This document shows positions 7,774-17,447 of a DNA stretch of 37,792 bases, in pieces. Location of the stretch: positions 1-37,792 of the IMG/VR virus record IMGVR_UViG_3300023106_000022; one strand, 5' to 3'. Source of the DNA: a virus. Under the pieces are notes generated by a model. It had not been told where the DNA came from, made no database searches, and saw only the letters and a program-made list of their open reading frames with translations. The first letter of the stretch is position 1. The number at the start of each line of letters is the position of its first letter. A program made the translations under genes and the position numbers.

Positions 7774-8016
7774 TTATTTTATAGGGCTAAGGAAGATGAT
7801 TAATTTGCTGTTTTCAAGCCACTTGTATGGTCTTGTAATTGTTCCGGATAATGGGTTATGGATAAAATCGGGATTGGGCTCAAGACCATTTTCGTTTAAA
7901 TTATCTACCTCGAGTTTATGTACTACCACATTTTTTAATGCATTGTTTTGAAATGTGCTGCTGTCTACTATAGGTGAATCATGTGTAGTACCTACGGTAA
8001 ATTGTAATGTTGTCAT
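7774..8016 (-). CDS. Small hypothetical protein in fibre module
   Basis: An 80-residue protein with a strand-rich N-terminus (TTLQFTVGTTHDSPIV). Its C-terminus, YKWLENSKLIIFLSPIK, resembles the last strands of phage fibre accessory proteins. No signal peptide, in contrast to both neighbours. It sits 17 nt before the next gene and 61 nt after the previous one, inside the adhesion module. It may be an accessory or chaperone of the fibre; no family is recognised. Confidence 0.6.
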   Translation of the reverse strand: MTTLQFTVGTTHDSPIVDSSTFQNNALKNVVVHKLEVDNLNENGLEPNPDFIHNPLSGTITRPYKWLENSKLIIFLSPIK

Positions 8017-8077
8017 TGTGTTAAAATATTTAGGTTAAAAAAGCAAAAATAAACAGATCAACCCACTTTTATAAGGT

Positions 8078-8626
8078 CTAAAAAGTCTCAATTTTAACAT
8101 ATTCCCCTGATTGAAGACCAACATTTAAAATAATATTGTTTGAAACAACATCTTTTTGATAATATATAGATCCGTCCCCGGGGTTTATTCCCGGCACTAT
8201 TTGAAACCCTCTTATCACACTTACTCTTTTATTGGAAAAAGCGACCGATGAAATTGTATCGCTGCCGGCATAAATTCCTGTTACTGTTTGCATAGTTCCG
8301 GTAACTACAGGAGCCGCACCCCCTACAAATCCTTCTACCCTCACCTCTGTTACACCTGCTCCTGCTGCCACATTGGACCATGCTTTAGTAGAAGGGTTAT
8401 ATACATACATCACTGCTGCGCATGAATCAAAATATACTGCTGCCTGTTTAAGGTCAGTGCCTCTTAACACTGCAGAGCCGCAGCCGGTAGGAAAAAATAA
8501 AGTGCTATCTATCGCAATACGATATTGGCGATTCCCGTAAGAAGTGTTATTTCTTATCCAACCTCCCTGAGCAAAAGAGGATTGGCATATTGCAAGTACT
8601 ATTAAGAAAGATAGTATTTTTTTCAT
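8078..8626 (-). CDS. Exported fibre-like protein
   Basis: A 182-residue protein with a textbook Sec signal at residues 1-19 (KKILSFLIVLAICQSSFAQ). A Gly/Val/Thr-rich beta protein follows. The sequence AVMYVYNPSTKAWSNVAAGAG is the type of strand-turn seen in fibre and adhesin stalks, and the protein ends in LQSGEYVKIETF. It lies 9 nt downstream of the collar-type fibre gene. Probably part of the adhesion apparatus or an exported surface protein; the signal peptide makes both plausible. Confidence 0.7.
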   Translation of the reverse strand: MKKILSFLIVLAICQSSFAQGGWIRNNTSYGNRQYRIAIDSTLFFPTGCGSAVLRGTDLKQAAVYFDSCAAVMYVYNPSTKAWSNVAAGAGVTEVRVEGFVGGAAPVVTGTMQTVTGIYAGSDTISSVAFSNKRVSVIRGFQIVPGINPGDGSIYYQKDVVSNNIILNVGLQSGEYVKIETF

Positions 8627-8635
8627 TTTTCAAAT

Positions 8636-10024
8636 TTAACATCTTATTAAACAATATGCACCGATATTATCAACTATATTTTTACTCCCTGCACGTTGCA
8701 AGGGAACCCCTGTAGCGCCATCCCTCAACCCGTCTGTAAGATCCAAACCTGCCTGATAAACAGCTGCAGAACCACCGATATAACCTGTACCGCCAGGAGT
8801 ATTAGAAGTTGAGTGTGGCGTTGCGTGTGCATGGCTTATTGTGCTTTCAATTTCAAGGCTTCCGATAAGGCGAATTGAACCATCTACCCCTTTAAGCATT
8901 TGATTTGTCAGCAATGGCAGGCGAAAAGTAGTGCTGCCATCACCTGTACTAAAACACCCTTTTTTAGTGTAATATGTAATACCATCCCTTATAACAGTGG
9001 TAGAGTTCCAAGCCGTATCACTTACCACTACCCCTGCATCTAAGGTTTGAATAAAGCTCCATAAACGCGGATAATCTGCACGATTTTTTTCCCTTCCATC
9101 CATCAGCAGGGTATTTAATTCACTCTGAAAATAATTGTAAAGCACCTCTCCTACTGCTTTTGCGCCAAAAAGATCATTATCTATGTACAGTTTTCCAAAA
9201 GCTTTGTAGCACCGTAGTACCTCGCCTTGCCCCAACACTATTTTTGACTTATTTCCTGTATAATAAAACACATCCCCCGCTGTGGCAGCTATTGAAGCGT
9301 TTTTATGATTGCCGCCGTTTGAATAAATATAGAACCATGAAAAATCAGGCATGCCCGAAACAGGCGGCAGTACCGTATTTATTGAAGTCGTAGCAGATTG
9401 AAGTATTAAAGCCGTTCCTATATCCGCATTGGTGAACACTTCATCAGCTGTAACGATCCTCGCAGATGAAAATGTAGGCGATGGTGCGCCGGGAGCCAAA
9501 GGAACTGCCTGGGGAATGAAAAATATATTAAATTTCTCGTTTGGCTGAAAGTTATCTCCTGCCTGTATCAGGGTAAAACCGTCTGTGTCTTTATGATAAA
9601 CAGGGTTTGTAGTAGGCGCAAAATCGGGTGTTATCGTACCTGATCCCACCCTTTCAATCCAATAATCCCAACCCGCTAAAGTAGGATCTACATAAGATGT
9701 GGCACCGCTTACCAAGCCCGGCGTAATATCCGCTTCCAGGTACTCAGGCAGGCGTACCAAAATGCTGAATGCATTGACAGCCTGGCTAAATGAGTTGCGC
9801 ACCACCCCGGTAGCGGTCCCGTTCGCCGATTCCCACAGCTTTATTATGTAAATATGGCCCGAGATGCAATTAAAAGTAAAAGATATTTGTAACGGGTTGC
9901 CGTACGGTTTTGCCGGTGTAACTGTTTCAAGCAATACTGTAGGCGCTGATGCATCATACAGCGCAAATGCAAAGAAATTAGCAGGGTTTTGTAGTGTGGT
10001 CTGTGATGATACGCTGATGTACAT
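8636..10024 (-). CDS. Tail fibre protein with collar-type C-terminus
   Basis: A 462-residue protein. Residues 98-172 form a beta domain with ER(V)GSGT ... GFTLIQAGDNFQPNEKF. A related domain is found in the head-tail connector at 20545-21405. The C-terminal part (about 315-462) has the order of a tail-collar domain: a DGRE-KNRADYPRLW segment, then GCFSTGDGSTTFRLPLL, then His/Asn-rich SHAHATPHSTSN, ending NIGAYCLIRC. Collar domains sit on short fibres or baseplate-distal fibres and often bind metal through these His residues. Its ATG lies one base after the stop of the large tail protein, so it is probably co-assembled at the tail tip. Confidence 0.8.
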   Translation of the reverse strand: MYISVSSQTTLQNPANFFAFALYDASAPTVLLETVTPAKPYGNPLQISFTFNCISGHIYIIKLWESANGTATGVVRNSFSQAVNAFSILVRLPEYLEADITPGLVSGATSYVDPTLAGWDYWIERVGSGTITPDFAPTTNPVYHKDTDGFTLIQAGDNFQPNEKFNIFFIPQAVPLAPGAPSPTFSSARIVTADEVFTNADIGTALILQSATTSINTVLPPVSGMPDFSWFYIYSNGGNHKNASIAATAGDVFYYTGNKSKIVLGQGEVLRCYKAFGKLYIDNDLFGAKAVGEVLYNYFQSELNTLLMDGREKNRADYPRLWSFIQTLDAGVVVSDTAWNSTTVIRDGITYYTKKGCFSTGDGSTTFRLPLLTNQMLKGVDGSIRLIGSLEIESTISHAHATPHSTSNTPGGTGYIGGSAAVYQAGLDLTDGLRDGATGVPLQRAGSKNIVDNIGAYCLIRC

Positions 10025-10025
10025 T

Positions 10026-13000
10026 TTAATTATTTATAGTGATTTCTATTAAATCAGTATCAGTAGTGCCGCTTGCATTTGTAACATTCGGTCCGAAAGA
10101 CTGAGGGTTTACAGATACGATCAATGAATTATCAAGATCGATGCCCGCTGCCGTTACGCTTATACCATCTACATTTCTTGATGGTCTTATTTCTATCTTT
10201 TGCAGTTTTTTAGGCGCACCTTTGGTAAATACCGTTTCCCATTCAGCTCCTTCATTCAAGCTGAAGCCTTCGCCGTCCACTTTAGTTTCATCCATCAACA
10301 ATGCCCGCATTATTTTTTTAGTAACGTAATCCGGCACACCCTCATCACCGAAAATAAAAAGGTCTGTTACTTCATACGTGATTGCATTCAATACGGAAAG
10401 ATCTGCAGGCTGATTGGTGTAAAATCTTCCCGTGTATTTTTGCCGGAATAAATTATCATAGCCGCCACGCACCCGCATAACGCCCGTAAATGGTGTTACA
10501 CCATCAAAGACCATCGCCTGAGTATTAAATGAGTTTCTGAACTCAAATAGAACCGTATCTTCCCAATTCTGCTCTACACTCAGGCATTCACTTATAAGCA
10601 GATCGCCTACTGTAGTGCTGCTTATTACGATGTAATGGCACCCTGCATCCCACCCGGTTGTATCAATATCATACTGCCATAAAATATACGGATTTATAAC
10701 GGCAGGACTTGATATTGTGTTAAGATTCTGCGGCCCTGCATAGACGGTTCCATCTGATTTGTAAACCGTATAAAATATAGGGTCAATCTCCCTTGTAAAA
10801 AATTGAAGTGTAATAGGATCTCCAATCTGTACCGGTTGATGATAGCCGCCTTTTTGAAACCATCTTTGCAATTGCTCTGAAAATAAAAAACTGTTGCGGT
10901 TATAAGTATGGTATTTCGGATCAAGCACCCTTTTGAAAGGCACAAACTGAACGGCGGAGCTTTGGGAAACAAATATCGAAGTCGGTGCCATTTCAGGTTG
11001 TTTGAATGATGTTATGTTTGCAAATATATTTAAATCTGTTTTAGGAGATAAAAGTAATTTCCATTGCTGCGTTTCATTAAGGGCAGGTTTTTGGCTTACT
11101 TCTAACGGAAACCCGTAAATATCATTGCCCATGAAAGTAAGCTGCACATGAGCATTTATTGCGGCACTCAGCAACTCCGCAAACATGGAGTTAACCTTTA
11201 CGCTAAATTCTATCTCAATAGGGTAAAAGATGCGTTGCGCATCCAAAATAGTTTCATCGCTGTCCTCTGTTATGGTTACGCCGTTTAACGATCTGCTCAG
11301 GTACTTATTTTTACTTAAAGTCTGAAATATCATGTTTCCTGTAACCTGATCCATGAAGCAGGACCGCCAATACTTTTTCCATCTTTTATAAGCCGTTTTT
11401 GGCGTAACATCCTCAATATTATAAGGAGCGCCGGCTATATCAGAACGTACAATCCCCGCGGCATTTGTAGCAATATTGGGAATGCCTGAAAGGCTATCGT
11501 ATTGTACCCTCTTTAAATTGTAAGCCTTTATGTAATCCGATGTAAATGTAACATCTGATGAGCTCAGCGATACAAACAAATTTATATTTGTGGAAGAAAC
11601 CACAAAAAATACAATATCCCCTAATTGATAATTTCGTGAAAAGGAAGGTGCATTTGAATTAAAAGTATTTAAAGCTACTGATCCGGGGACCGTGATCGCG
11701 GTAGTTACTACGCCGTTATAAAATACCTCTGCAATAAAAGGCTGTACGCTGCCCCGCACGCTGCCCTGAATATTAAGATCAAACTTAAATCCGGTATTCG
11801 GCACCAATGAGTTAAAAGTAAAATACTGAAAGCCATACTGCACTTTTGAAACGCCTACGGTGTAAGGTTGACTTGTAGGCAGTACATTCGGCAAGGAGAG
11901 CAATTTCTGAAATGTGCCCGGCAATACAGGAATATTTACCCCCGACATATTCACATAAGAACCGATTGTAAGCGTTGCGGTGTTAATATTAGCCTCTGCG
12001 CTTATTGTAGTGCTCATTGCTATCCATATAACAGATTCAAAGGCAAATGCCTCTGTAAAGTTCTGATTGATAGAAATAGGCGTATTTACCCCGGTAACGA
12101 TTATTGTTTGCGTGAATATTACCACGCCATTATGCACAACCTTAAAAGTAATGCTGTCAGGCGGCGTACCTGGTGGCTTATTAACCTCATTTACTATGCC
12201 GTTAATATTTATATTACATACCTCGGTTGCGGCATACCCGGGCAAACTAAAAACAAATATCGCAGTATCAATATTACTATCGAAATATTCTCCTTCCTGA
12301 TAAAGCTGCACCATTTTTTGATATGGCACACCCGGCTGCAGGTTTACATTGGTATTTACAGGGTTGAAAGGGTCAGTAATAACTGATCGGTAATGTGCAG
12401 CAAAATAATCGTAAATAAAAACGCTTCTGTCTGTATTTAGACCAAAAAGGCTGTTATCGCTGTCATTGCGCGTGGTACTTGTTGGGGAAGCGCCTATGTT
12501 AGACCTTAATTTCTCTATACCGTATGAATCCCAACGCGTTTTACTTATTTTTTCAATTTTTTTCTCAAAAGATATTACCGGAGCTTTCATTTCAAGCGTG
12601 GTATTATATTCGTACTTACCCGCTTTCTGATCATATGTTTGCGGCGCATACCCTATGGCAATATCAGAGAAAAGATACTCCTGCGCAAATCTCCATTTAA
12701 GGTTATTTACCTCTCCCACATTAAACGAAACAGTGCTTGAATCAAAAACATCTTCAAACCGCTCTATAAATACCGTCTCCCCGGAGCCATTATGCCCAAT
12801 ACCAAGAGCGGCGCAAAGCGGAACGCTAAGGTCTTCAAAAAGTTCTTTTAATGTTTTTTTAATAACGGGGCCGAAAGATGTTTGTCCTACATCATTTGAA
12901 TAATAATATCGCTGATACGTAGGGTCGCCGCTTGCCCTGATTGCATCGCCTGATGCAAAAGAGAAGTTCAAAAAGTCTGTAAGCAATTGACTTGTTGCCT

Positions 13001-14129
13001 GATAATTAAATACCTGACCGGTAGTAGAGGACTGGCGGCATATTTCCGCAATCATCAGTTTAAAAAGATCTAATCCGGATACGCCCCACGTACGGGTACT
13101 CCTAAATTTACTCTTAAAATTCAATGAGAAATTTCCTGCAATTATTTCATGGCTGTCACTTGCATCTACAGAGGTCATTTGATAAACCAAAAAAAGCTTT
13201 TCGTATGGCTGTAAAACTATTTCTGCTTCAAAATCAAACCGTGTGTCCTGCGTTATTTCAGTGAGAGGGATAAGAATAACATTGCTTCCCGGGTTCTGTG
13301 TTCTGTAATATAATTGAAATTTTACAGTTATTGCAGTATTTGGGTCGTTATCATTAAGATCGCGATTACCAACTATAATACTGCCTTTTAATTTAACCCT
13401 GATCGTTTCAATAGAATAAATATCATACTCGCTGCTTGATAATATCAGTAGATCATTAGGCACCTCACTACCTACCGGAGTGCCGCGCACAATACCATAA
13501 TTATCGCCTTCATTATTAATGAATGAAGCCCCAAGCCAATGCGCAACAGGCGTAAAGCCTTTGGATGGCGTTATTTGATAGTAAAACGTATCTTCCACCA
13601 AAAGTCCATCCGTATTTACTTTTATGTTCTCGGGTATTGATCCGTCACATGGAATTTCTAAAACGGTGTTCTCGTAAGATTTCAAAAGCTGACCGATGCC
13701 GCCTTCCTGAAGGTTTACCGTAACCGTTTCCAATACCGTAACATCAACTTTACTCAGGTCAAGATTGCCTTTATAATATAATTTATATTCAGGATCGCCC
13801 GCTTGCGGATTGGAGTTATATTTAAAAACAGCAAGCGTTAATCTTACCTCTGTTCCTACTGTTGAAGTAATGAGATTTTTAATTATGTAAGCTCCGTCGC
13901 CCACAAAATCTATCGGTGTGGAAAAAGATCTGTTTAATCCGTGATAAGTAGAATTTCTGACAAATGAAAGTTGGGTATCAAGCCAATTGCCTGGTGAATC
14001 CTGTAATGACAAATCCATAGTCCCGGAGGTGATCGGGGAAGTTAATACGATTCCCGCTGCATTTCTATAATAAGCCCTCCCGGTGGGAGTATCAAGCAGA
14101 AAGAATAAAAATGTTTTCCGTGGAACCAT
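10026..14129 (-). CDS. Large tail-tip or baseplate protein
   Basis: A 1,367-residue protein, the longest in the window, directly after the tape measure gene. It is almost all beta, with no signal peptide, TM or coiled coil. Its N-terminal 200 residues look like a distal-tail or hub domain (TPTGRAYYRNAAGIVLTSPI ... LSFVRNSTYHGLNRSF). Near residues 420-470 a KKTLKELFEDL ... ALGIGHNGSGETVFIERFED segment recalls hub proteins. Large proteins in this slot form the tail tip, organise fibres and contact the cell surface. The exact fold (gpJ-like or otherwise) cannot be read by eye. Confidence 0.75.
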   Translation of the reverse strand: MVPRKTFLFFLLDTPTGRAYYRNAAGIVLTSPITSGTMDLSLQDSPGNWLDTQLSFVRNSTYHGLNRSFSTPIDFVGDGAYIIKNLITSTVGTEVRLTLAVFKYNSNPQAGDPEYKLYYKGNLDLSKVDVTVLETVTVNLQEGGIGQLLKSYENTVLEIPCDGSIPENIKVNTDGLLVEDTFYYQITPSKGFTPVAHWLGASFINNEGDNYGIVRGTPVGSEVPNDLLILSSSEYDIYSIETIRVKLKGSIIVGNRDLNDNDPNTAITVKFQLYYRTQNPGSNVILIPLTEITQDTRFDFEAEIVLQPYEKLFLVYQMTSVDASDSHEIIAGNFSLNFKSKFRSTRTWGVSGLDLFKLMIAEICRQSSTTGQVFNYQATSQLLTDFLNFSFASGDAIRASGDPTYQRYYYSNDVGQTSFGPVIKKTLKELFEDLSVPLCAALGIGHNGSGETVFIERFEDVFDSSTVSFNVGEVNNLKWRFAQEYLFSDIAIGYAPQTYDQKAGKYEYNTTLEMKAPVISFEKKIEKISKTRWDSYGIEKLRSNIGASPTSTTRNDSDNSLFGLNTDRSVFIYDYFAAHYRSVITDPFNPVNTNVNLQPGVPYQKMVQLYQEGEYFDSNIDTAIFVFSLPGYAATEVCNININGIVNEVNKPPGTPPDSITFKVVHNGVVIFTQTIIVTGVNTPISINQNFTEAFAFESVIWIAMSTTISAEANINTATLTIGSYVNMSGVNIPVLPGTFQKLLSLPNVLPTSQPYTVGVSKVQYGFQYFTFNSLVPNTGFKFDLNIQGSVRGSVQPFIAEVFYNGVVTTAITVPGSVALNTFNSNAPSFSRNYQLGDIVFFVVSSTNINLFVSLSSSDVTFTSDYIKAYNLKRVQYDSLSGIPNIATNAAGIVRSDIAGAPYNIEDVTPKTAYKRWKKYWRSCFMDQVTGNMIFQTLSKNKYLSRSLNGVTITEDSDETILDAQRIFYPIEIEFSVKVNSMFAELLSAAINAHVQLTFMGNDIYGFPLEVSQKPALNETQQWKLLLSPKTDLNIFANITSFKQPEMAPTSIFVSQSSAVQFVPFKRVLDPKYHTYNRNSFLFSEQLQRWFQKGGYHQPVQIGDPITLQFFTREIDPIFYTVYKSDGTVYAGPQNLNTISSPAVINPYILWQYDIDTTGWDAGCHYIVISSTTVGDLLISECLSVEQNWEDTVLFEFRNSFNTQAMVFDGVTPFTGVMRVRGGYDNLFRQKYTGRFYTNQPADLSVLNAITYEVTDLFIFGDEGVPDYVTKKIMRALLMDETKVDGEGFSLNEGAEWETVFTKGAPKKLQKIEIRPSRNVDGISVTAAGIDLDNSLIVSVNPQSFGPNVTNASGTTDTDLIEITINN

Positions 14130-14153
14130 ACAAAGACAAATATACTACATTAC

Positions 14154-17100
14154 TCAATTCTTAAAATTCTTATCTACATAAGCTCCCCACATTCCATTCA
14201 CCGTTACATTCACATTCGGCATGCGCTGCTTTTTAAATACGTTCTGCGTGGCCCTGTTACCGCTTTCTATCGTATCAATGAGGTCATGCAATAACCTGTC
14301 ATTATTCTTAGCTGCTGCCGCCTGATCTGCCATCTGTAAAACACCCGCCGTTGATGTTATCATGGAACTATAAAGCGCATTGTTAATGGTGTCAGATAAT
14401 GGCGTTACACGGGACCCTTTCGGCAAATTATTAAGCAATAGAGGCCCTGCCGTTATATAAGACCGCCCGCCTTTTTCCTGTACCAATTCGGGCTGATAGC
14501 CGGATGTGGTCTTTTTTTCCCCTACCCACGCCGGACCCCCGGGTGCATTATCTGTTCCTTCTCCGAATGTTGGTATAGGTGCTGCAATAGCCGCGGCAAG
14601 TTCCGCAGCCCCGGTAATTCCTGCTAAAATAGCGCTTGCTGTTCTTGTCAGTGGATCACCGGTTGTTAGCGCATGAATGACTGCCAAAGCCGTTTCAGTG
14701 ATAATTCGGCTTATATTAATAGCCTTATCCAGCTTTGCCTGCTTTATTTTAAGCGCTTGCTCCTGATTGGCAATTTGCTCTTTTTTAGCCTGCTGCGAGG
14801 CTTGTATCTGAGTGATCTGCGCCGCTTTCTCCTGCTCTGAAAGCGTAGAATTTTTTATATTTTCTATTTCAGCGGCAGAATTTTCATCAAGCATGCGCCT
14901 TTCTTCCTCTAATTGGTCAATTCTCTTTTGGTAATAATTATCAGCAAGTTTTTGAGCCAAAGAGAAGAACGTCTCTACTGCTTTTAATTCAATTTGGTAG
15001 TAAATATCTTTTAATGCCTGATTGTCTTTCTCATCTGCCTGCTGCTCTTCTAAGCCCAATTTATTTAACGCGGTTTGGTTTTGCTTAATACGTAATGCCG
15101 AGGCTTTTTTGGCTTCTATTGTAGATTTGCCTGATTCAACTATAGCACGGTCCGCAGATAAGGCATTTTCAATAGTTGCACGCTGTGTTTCCCTTTCAAG
15201 TTTTTCAGCTTGTTTGGCAAAGTCCTTTTTATTTTTCAGTGACTTATAAAGGCTCAATTCCTCCTGAGATAAACGTAAATTGTCTGCTGCTTCTGCTTCA
15301 GTAAGTTGTGCCATTTGACTGCTGACAAACACTTCGCTGATTTCTTTGCGTGCCTTTTCCTGCAATGATTTCAACTTTGCATTATGATCCTGTTCTAAAG
15401 CAAACATTTCATCTAAAGTCATTATACGGGTAGCCTTATCGTATTCAAACTGCCTGTTGATCAGATTTGTTTCTTCTGTGTAGTATTCAGTGAATGCAGC
15501 AAGCCGCTGATCATAAGAATATGAATCTGATTTGGTTATTTCATCGTAATATTCCTGATGAACAGAAACAATGCTTTTATTTGTTTCAAGTTCCGCAGTC
15601 AGGCGGCGCTTACGATACTCTTCCTGAACATTGAATATTGAACCCTGCAGATCCTTTTCTATTTTTAAACGATCTGCGGCGGCTTTAGATATTGCCAGCT
15701 TAGCTTCTGTGGTCAGGCTTCCATCTTCATTTCTATTCGCCGGGTTATCTGTAATCTTTTTTAAATCCGCATCAATTATTTTTTTTCGTTGGTCTGCCGT
15801 TGACCTTAATGCTGCGATTCTTTCTTGTTCAAAATTCCTGTCATCAGCAAGTATGCGTTCATTGGCATCAATTATCTTTTGTGCTTTTTGCTTTGCTGTT
15901 TCCGTTGATAACTCTAAAGCCTGCTGTGCATAATAAGCCTCCAGCTCTGCCTGCTTTATTAAAAAGTCTTTCTGTGTGGAAAAGTTGTTTAAATTAATAG
16001 CTTTTTGATCTTCAGCGGCTTTAGCTGACCTTTTCGCTTTCTTTTCAAGCAAATCAACTGTAGTAGTAAGATCAGGAACTAAATCTTTATCTGCTATTTG
16101 AAAAACACCTTTGCTTGTTTCAAAACCTGCATTTGGGTTGGTCTTTCTTTCTTTTAAAATATCATTCAACTGCTGAGCTGCTGTATTATACTCAATGGCA
16201 TCAACGAGCGCAGCGTTTTGTAATTCTGCCTGCTGTCCGAATCCGCCTGTTTCAATGAATTGTTGATTTGCTGCCAAAGCTCTTTTGCTTGCTATGTCTA
16301 TTTCCGTTTTTAAAATATCGGCACGGCTTTTACCTAACGCCTGCGCAAGCTGTACTTCCTTTTCTAAGCGATCAATATTATTTATAGCTTCCCCGTTTGC
16401 AGCATTCAAGTCCTTTTGAACTTCTACCAAACGTTGCGTAGCTTCTGCAAGTTCTTCAGTTTGCTTCTTAACTTCTAATTCTGTCTTACCGTAGGATAAC
16501 AAAGCACTCACACCTGCAATGATTGGCTCTGTAAGTAATCCGATAACTCCCGCAAGACCAAGTCCCGGAATGATATATGCAATTTTACGTAAGCCGCTGA
16601 ATAAGTTGCCGGCGGCGGAAGATATTTTATTTAAGCCATTACTTACACCTGCAGGAGAGGCATCAGCACCACCCGCACCCGGGTAATTACCAACATTCAA
16701 ACGATTACGGTTTCCTGCTTCCTTTTCAAGATCCTTTACCTGTTGAGATAACCCGCTAACGACACCGCCAAGCCTTTGCCCCTGCGGAGTAGCACGTTCT
16801 GAAGCACTAAGGCGATCGTAAGCCAAAGTAAGGCGGGTGAGCGCTAAGCGCCTCTGCTCTATAGAACCTTTTTCGGCAAGCTCTTCACGCACTGTAGCCT
16901 TCAGTTCTGCGCGGGCTTCGGTTTCTAATTGCTTACGTAAAGCCTGCTGTTTGAGCATTTCTTCGCCGGTAAGCTTTATTTGCGCCTGCTCATCTTTTTT
17001 AGCCTTAGCTGTTGTTCCCACACTTACAAAATATTCTTCCTCCGCCTTATTGCGGGCAGCCTCAGCGGATTGATTTTTTTCTAACTGTAAACGCTCCTCA

Positions 17101-17447
17101 GCCAAAGCGCTATTCTTTAAACGCTGCGCATTCACAGCATCTAATGATGCTTGTTTGTCGCTTTGCGCCGCTGCTTTCCTCTCTGCTGCCATTTTTCGCT
17201 GCTCAAGAGCATAAGCCGCTGTTTCCCTTTTTAAATTCGCCGTTTCAAGAGCCGCTTTTTTTATTTCCAAAGATGCTGCTGCACTTTGTTGCTTCAATTC
17301 TGAGAAACCGCCGCCGCTGCCTGGCACAATTTTTAAGCCATCCAAACGCTTTGCGCTCGCTATCACCTCATCAAAACCTTTAATAATGACCATTTTGGAC
17401 GCCTCAAACCGGGTTTCATCAAACGAAACTTCTTGTATATTAGCCAT
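14154..17447 (-). CDS. Tail tape measure protein
   Basis: A 1,097-residue protein. The first 250 residues are Ala/Lys/Glu/Gln-rich coiled coil. A Gly-rich hydrophobic stretch at about 280-320 (IAYIIPGLGLAGVIGLL) is the typical membrane-active segment. Long coiled coils follow to about residue 930. The C-terminus has the common tape-measure block GPAWVGEKK ... PELVQEKGG ... LPKGSRVTP. The protein sets tail length and is ejected before DNA. By the usual 0.15 nm per residue, a tail of about 165 nm is expected, so siphovirus-like. It overlaps the previous gene by one base (TAATG). Confidence 0.95.
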   Translation of the reverse strand: MANIQEVSFDETRFEASKMVIIKGFDEVIASAKRLDGLKIVPGSGGGFSELKQQSAAASLEIKKAALETANLKRETAAYALEQRKMAAERKAAAQSDKQASLDAVNAQRLKNSALAEERLQLEKNQSAEAARNKAEEEYFVSVGTTAKAKKDEQAQIKLTGEEMLKQQALRKQLETEARAELKATVREELAEKGSIEQRRLALTRLTLAYDRLSASERATPQGQRLGGVVSGLSQQVKDLEKEAGNRNRLNVGNYPGAGGADASPAGVSNGLNKISSAAGNLFSGLRKIAYIIPGLGLAGVIGLLTEPIIAGVSALLSYGKTELEVKKQTEELAEATQRLVEVQKDLNAANGEAINNIDRLEKEVQLAQALGKSRADILKTEIDIASKRALAANQQFIETGGFGQQAELQNAALVDAIEYNTAAQQLNDILKERKTNPNAGFETSKGVFQIADKDLVPDLTTTVDLLEKKAKRSAKAAEDQKAINLNNFSTQKDFLIKQAELEAYYAQQALELSTETAKQKAQKIIDANERILADDRNFEQERIAALRSTADQRKKIIDADLKKITDNPANRNEDGSLTTEAKLAISKAAADRLKIEKDLQGSIFNVQEEYRKRRLTAELETNKSIVSVHQEYYDEITKSDSYSYDQRLAAFTEYYTEETNLINRQFEYDKATRIMTLDEMFALEQDHNAKLKSLQEKARKEISEVFVSSQMAQLTEAEAADNLRLSQEELSLYKSLKNKKDFAKQAEKLERETQRATIENALSADRAIVESGKSTIEAKKASALRIKQNQTALNKLGLEEQQADEKDNQALKDIYYQIELKAVETFFSLAQKLADNYYQKRIDQLEEERRMLDENSAAEIENIKNSTLSEQEKAAQITQIQASQQAKKEQIANQEQALKIKQAKLDKAINISRIITETALAVIHALTTGDPLTRTASAILAGITGAAELAAAIAAPIPTFGEGTDNAPGGPAWVGEKKTTSGYQPELVQEKGGRSYITAGPLLLNNLPKGSRVTPLSDTINNALYSSMITSTAGVLQMADQAAAAKNNDRLLHDLIDTIESGNRATQNVFKKQRMPNVNVTVNGMWGAYVDKNFKN

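Noticed and set aside
10694-10972. 92-residue minus-strand frame inside the large tail gene
   Set aside because: It lies fully inside the better-supported 1,367-residue gene in another frame and shows no domain.
11868-12386. 172-residue plus-strand open frame inside the large tail gene
   Set aside because: Cys/Arg-rich with biased composition and opposite to a clear minus-strand gene; it is a shadow frame.
14137-14144. TATATTTG box in front of the large tail gene
   Set aside because: Lacks an upstream -33 element and lies in a 24-nt gap between tightly packed genes; probably chance.
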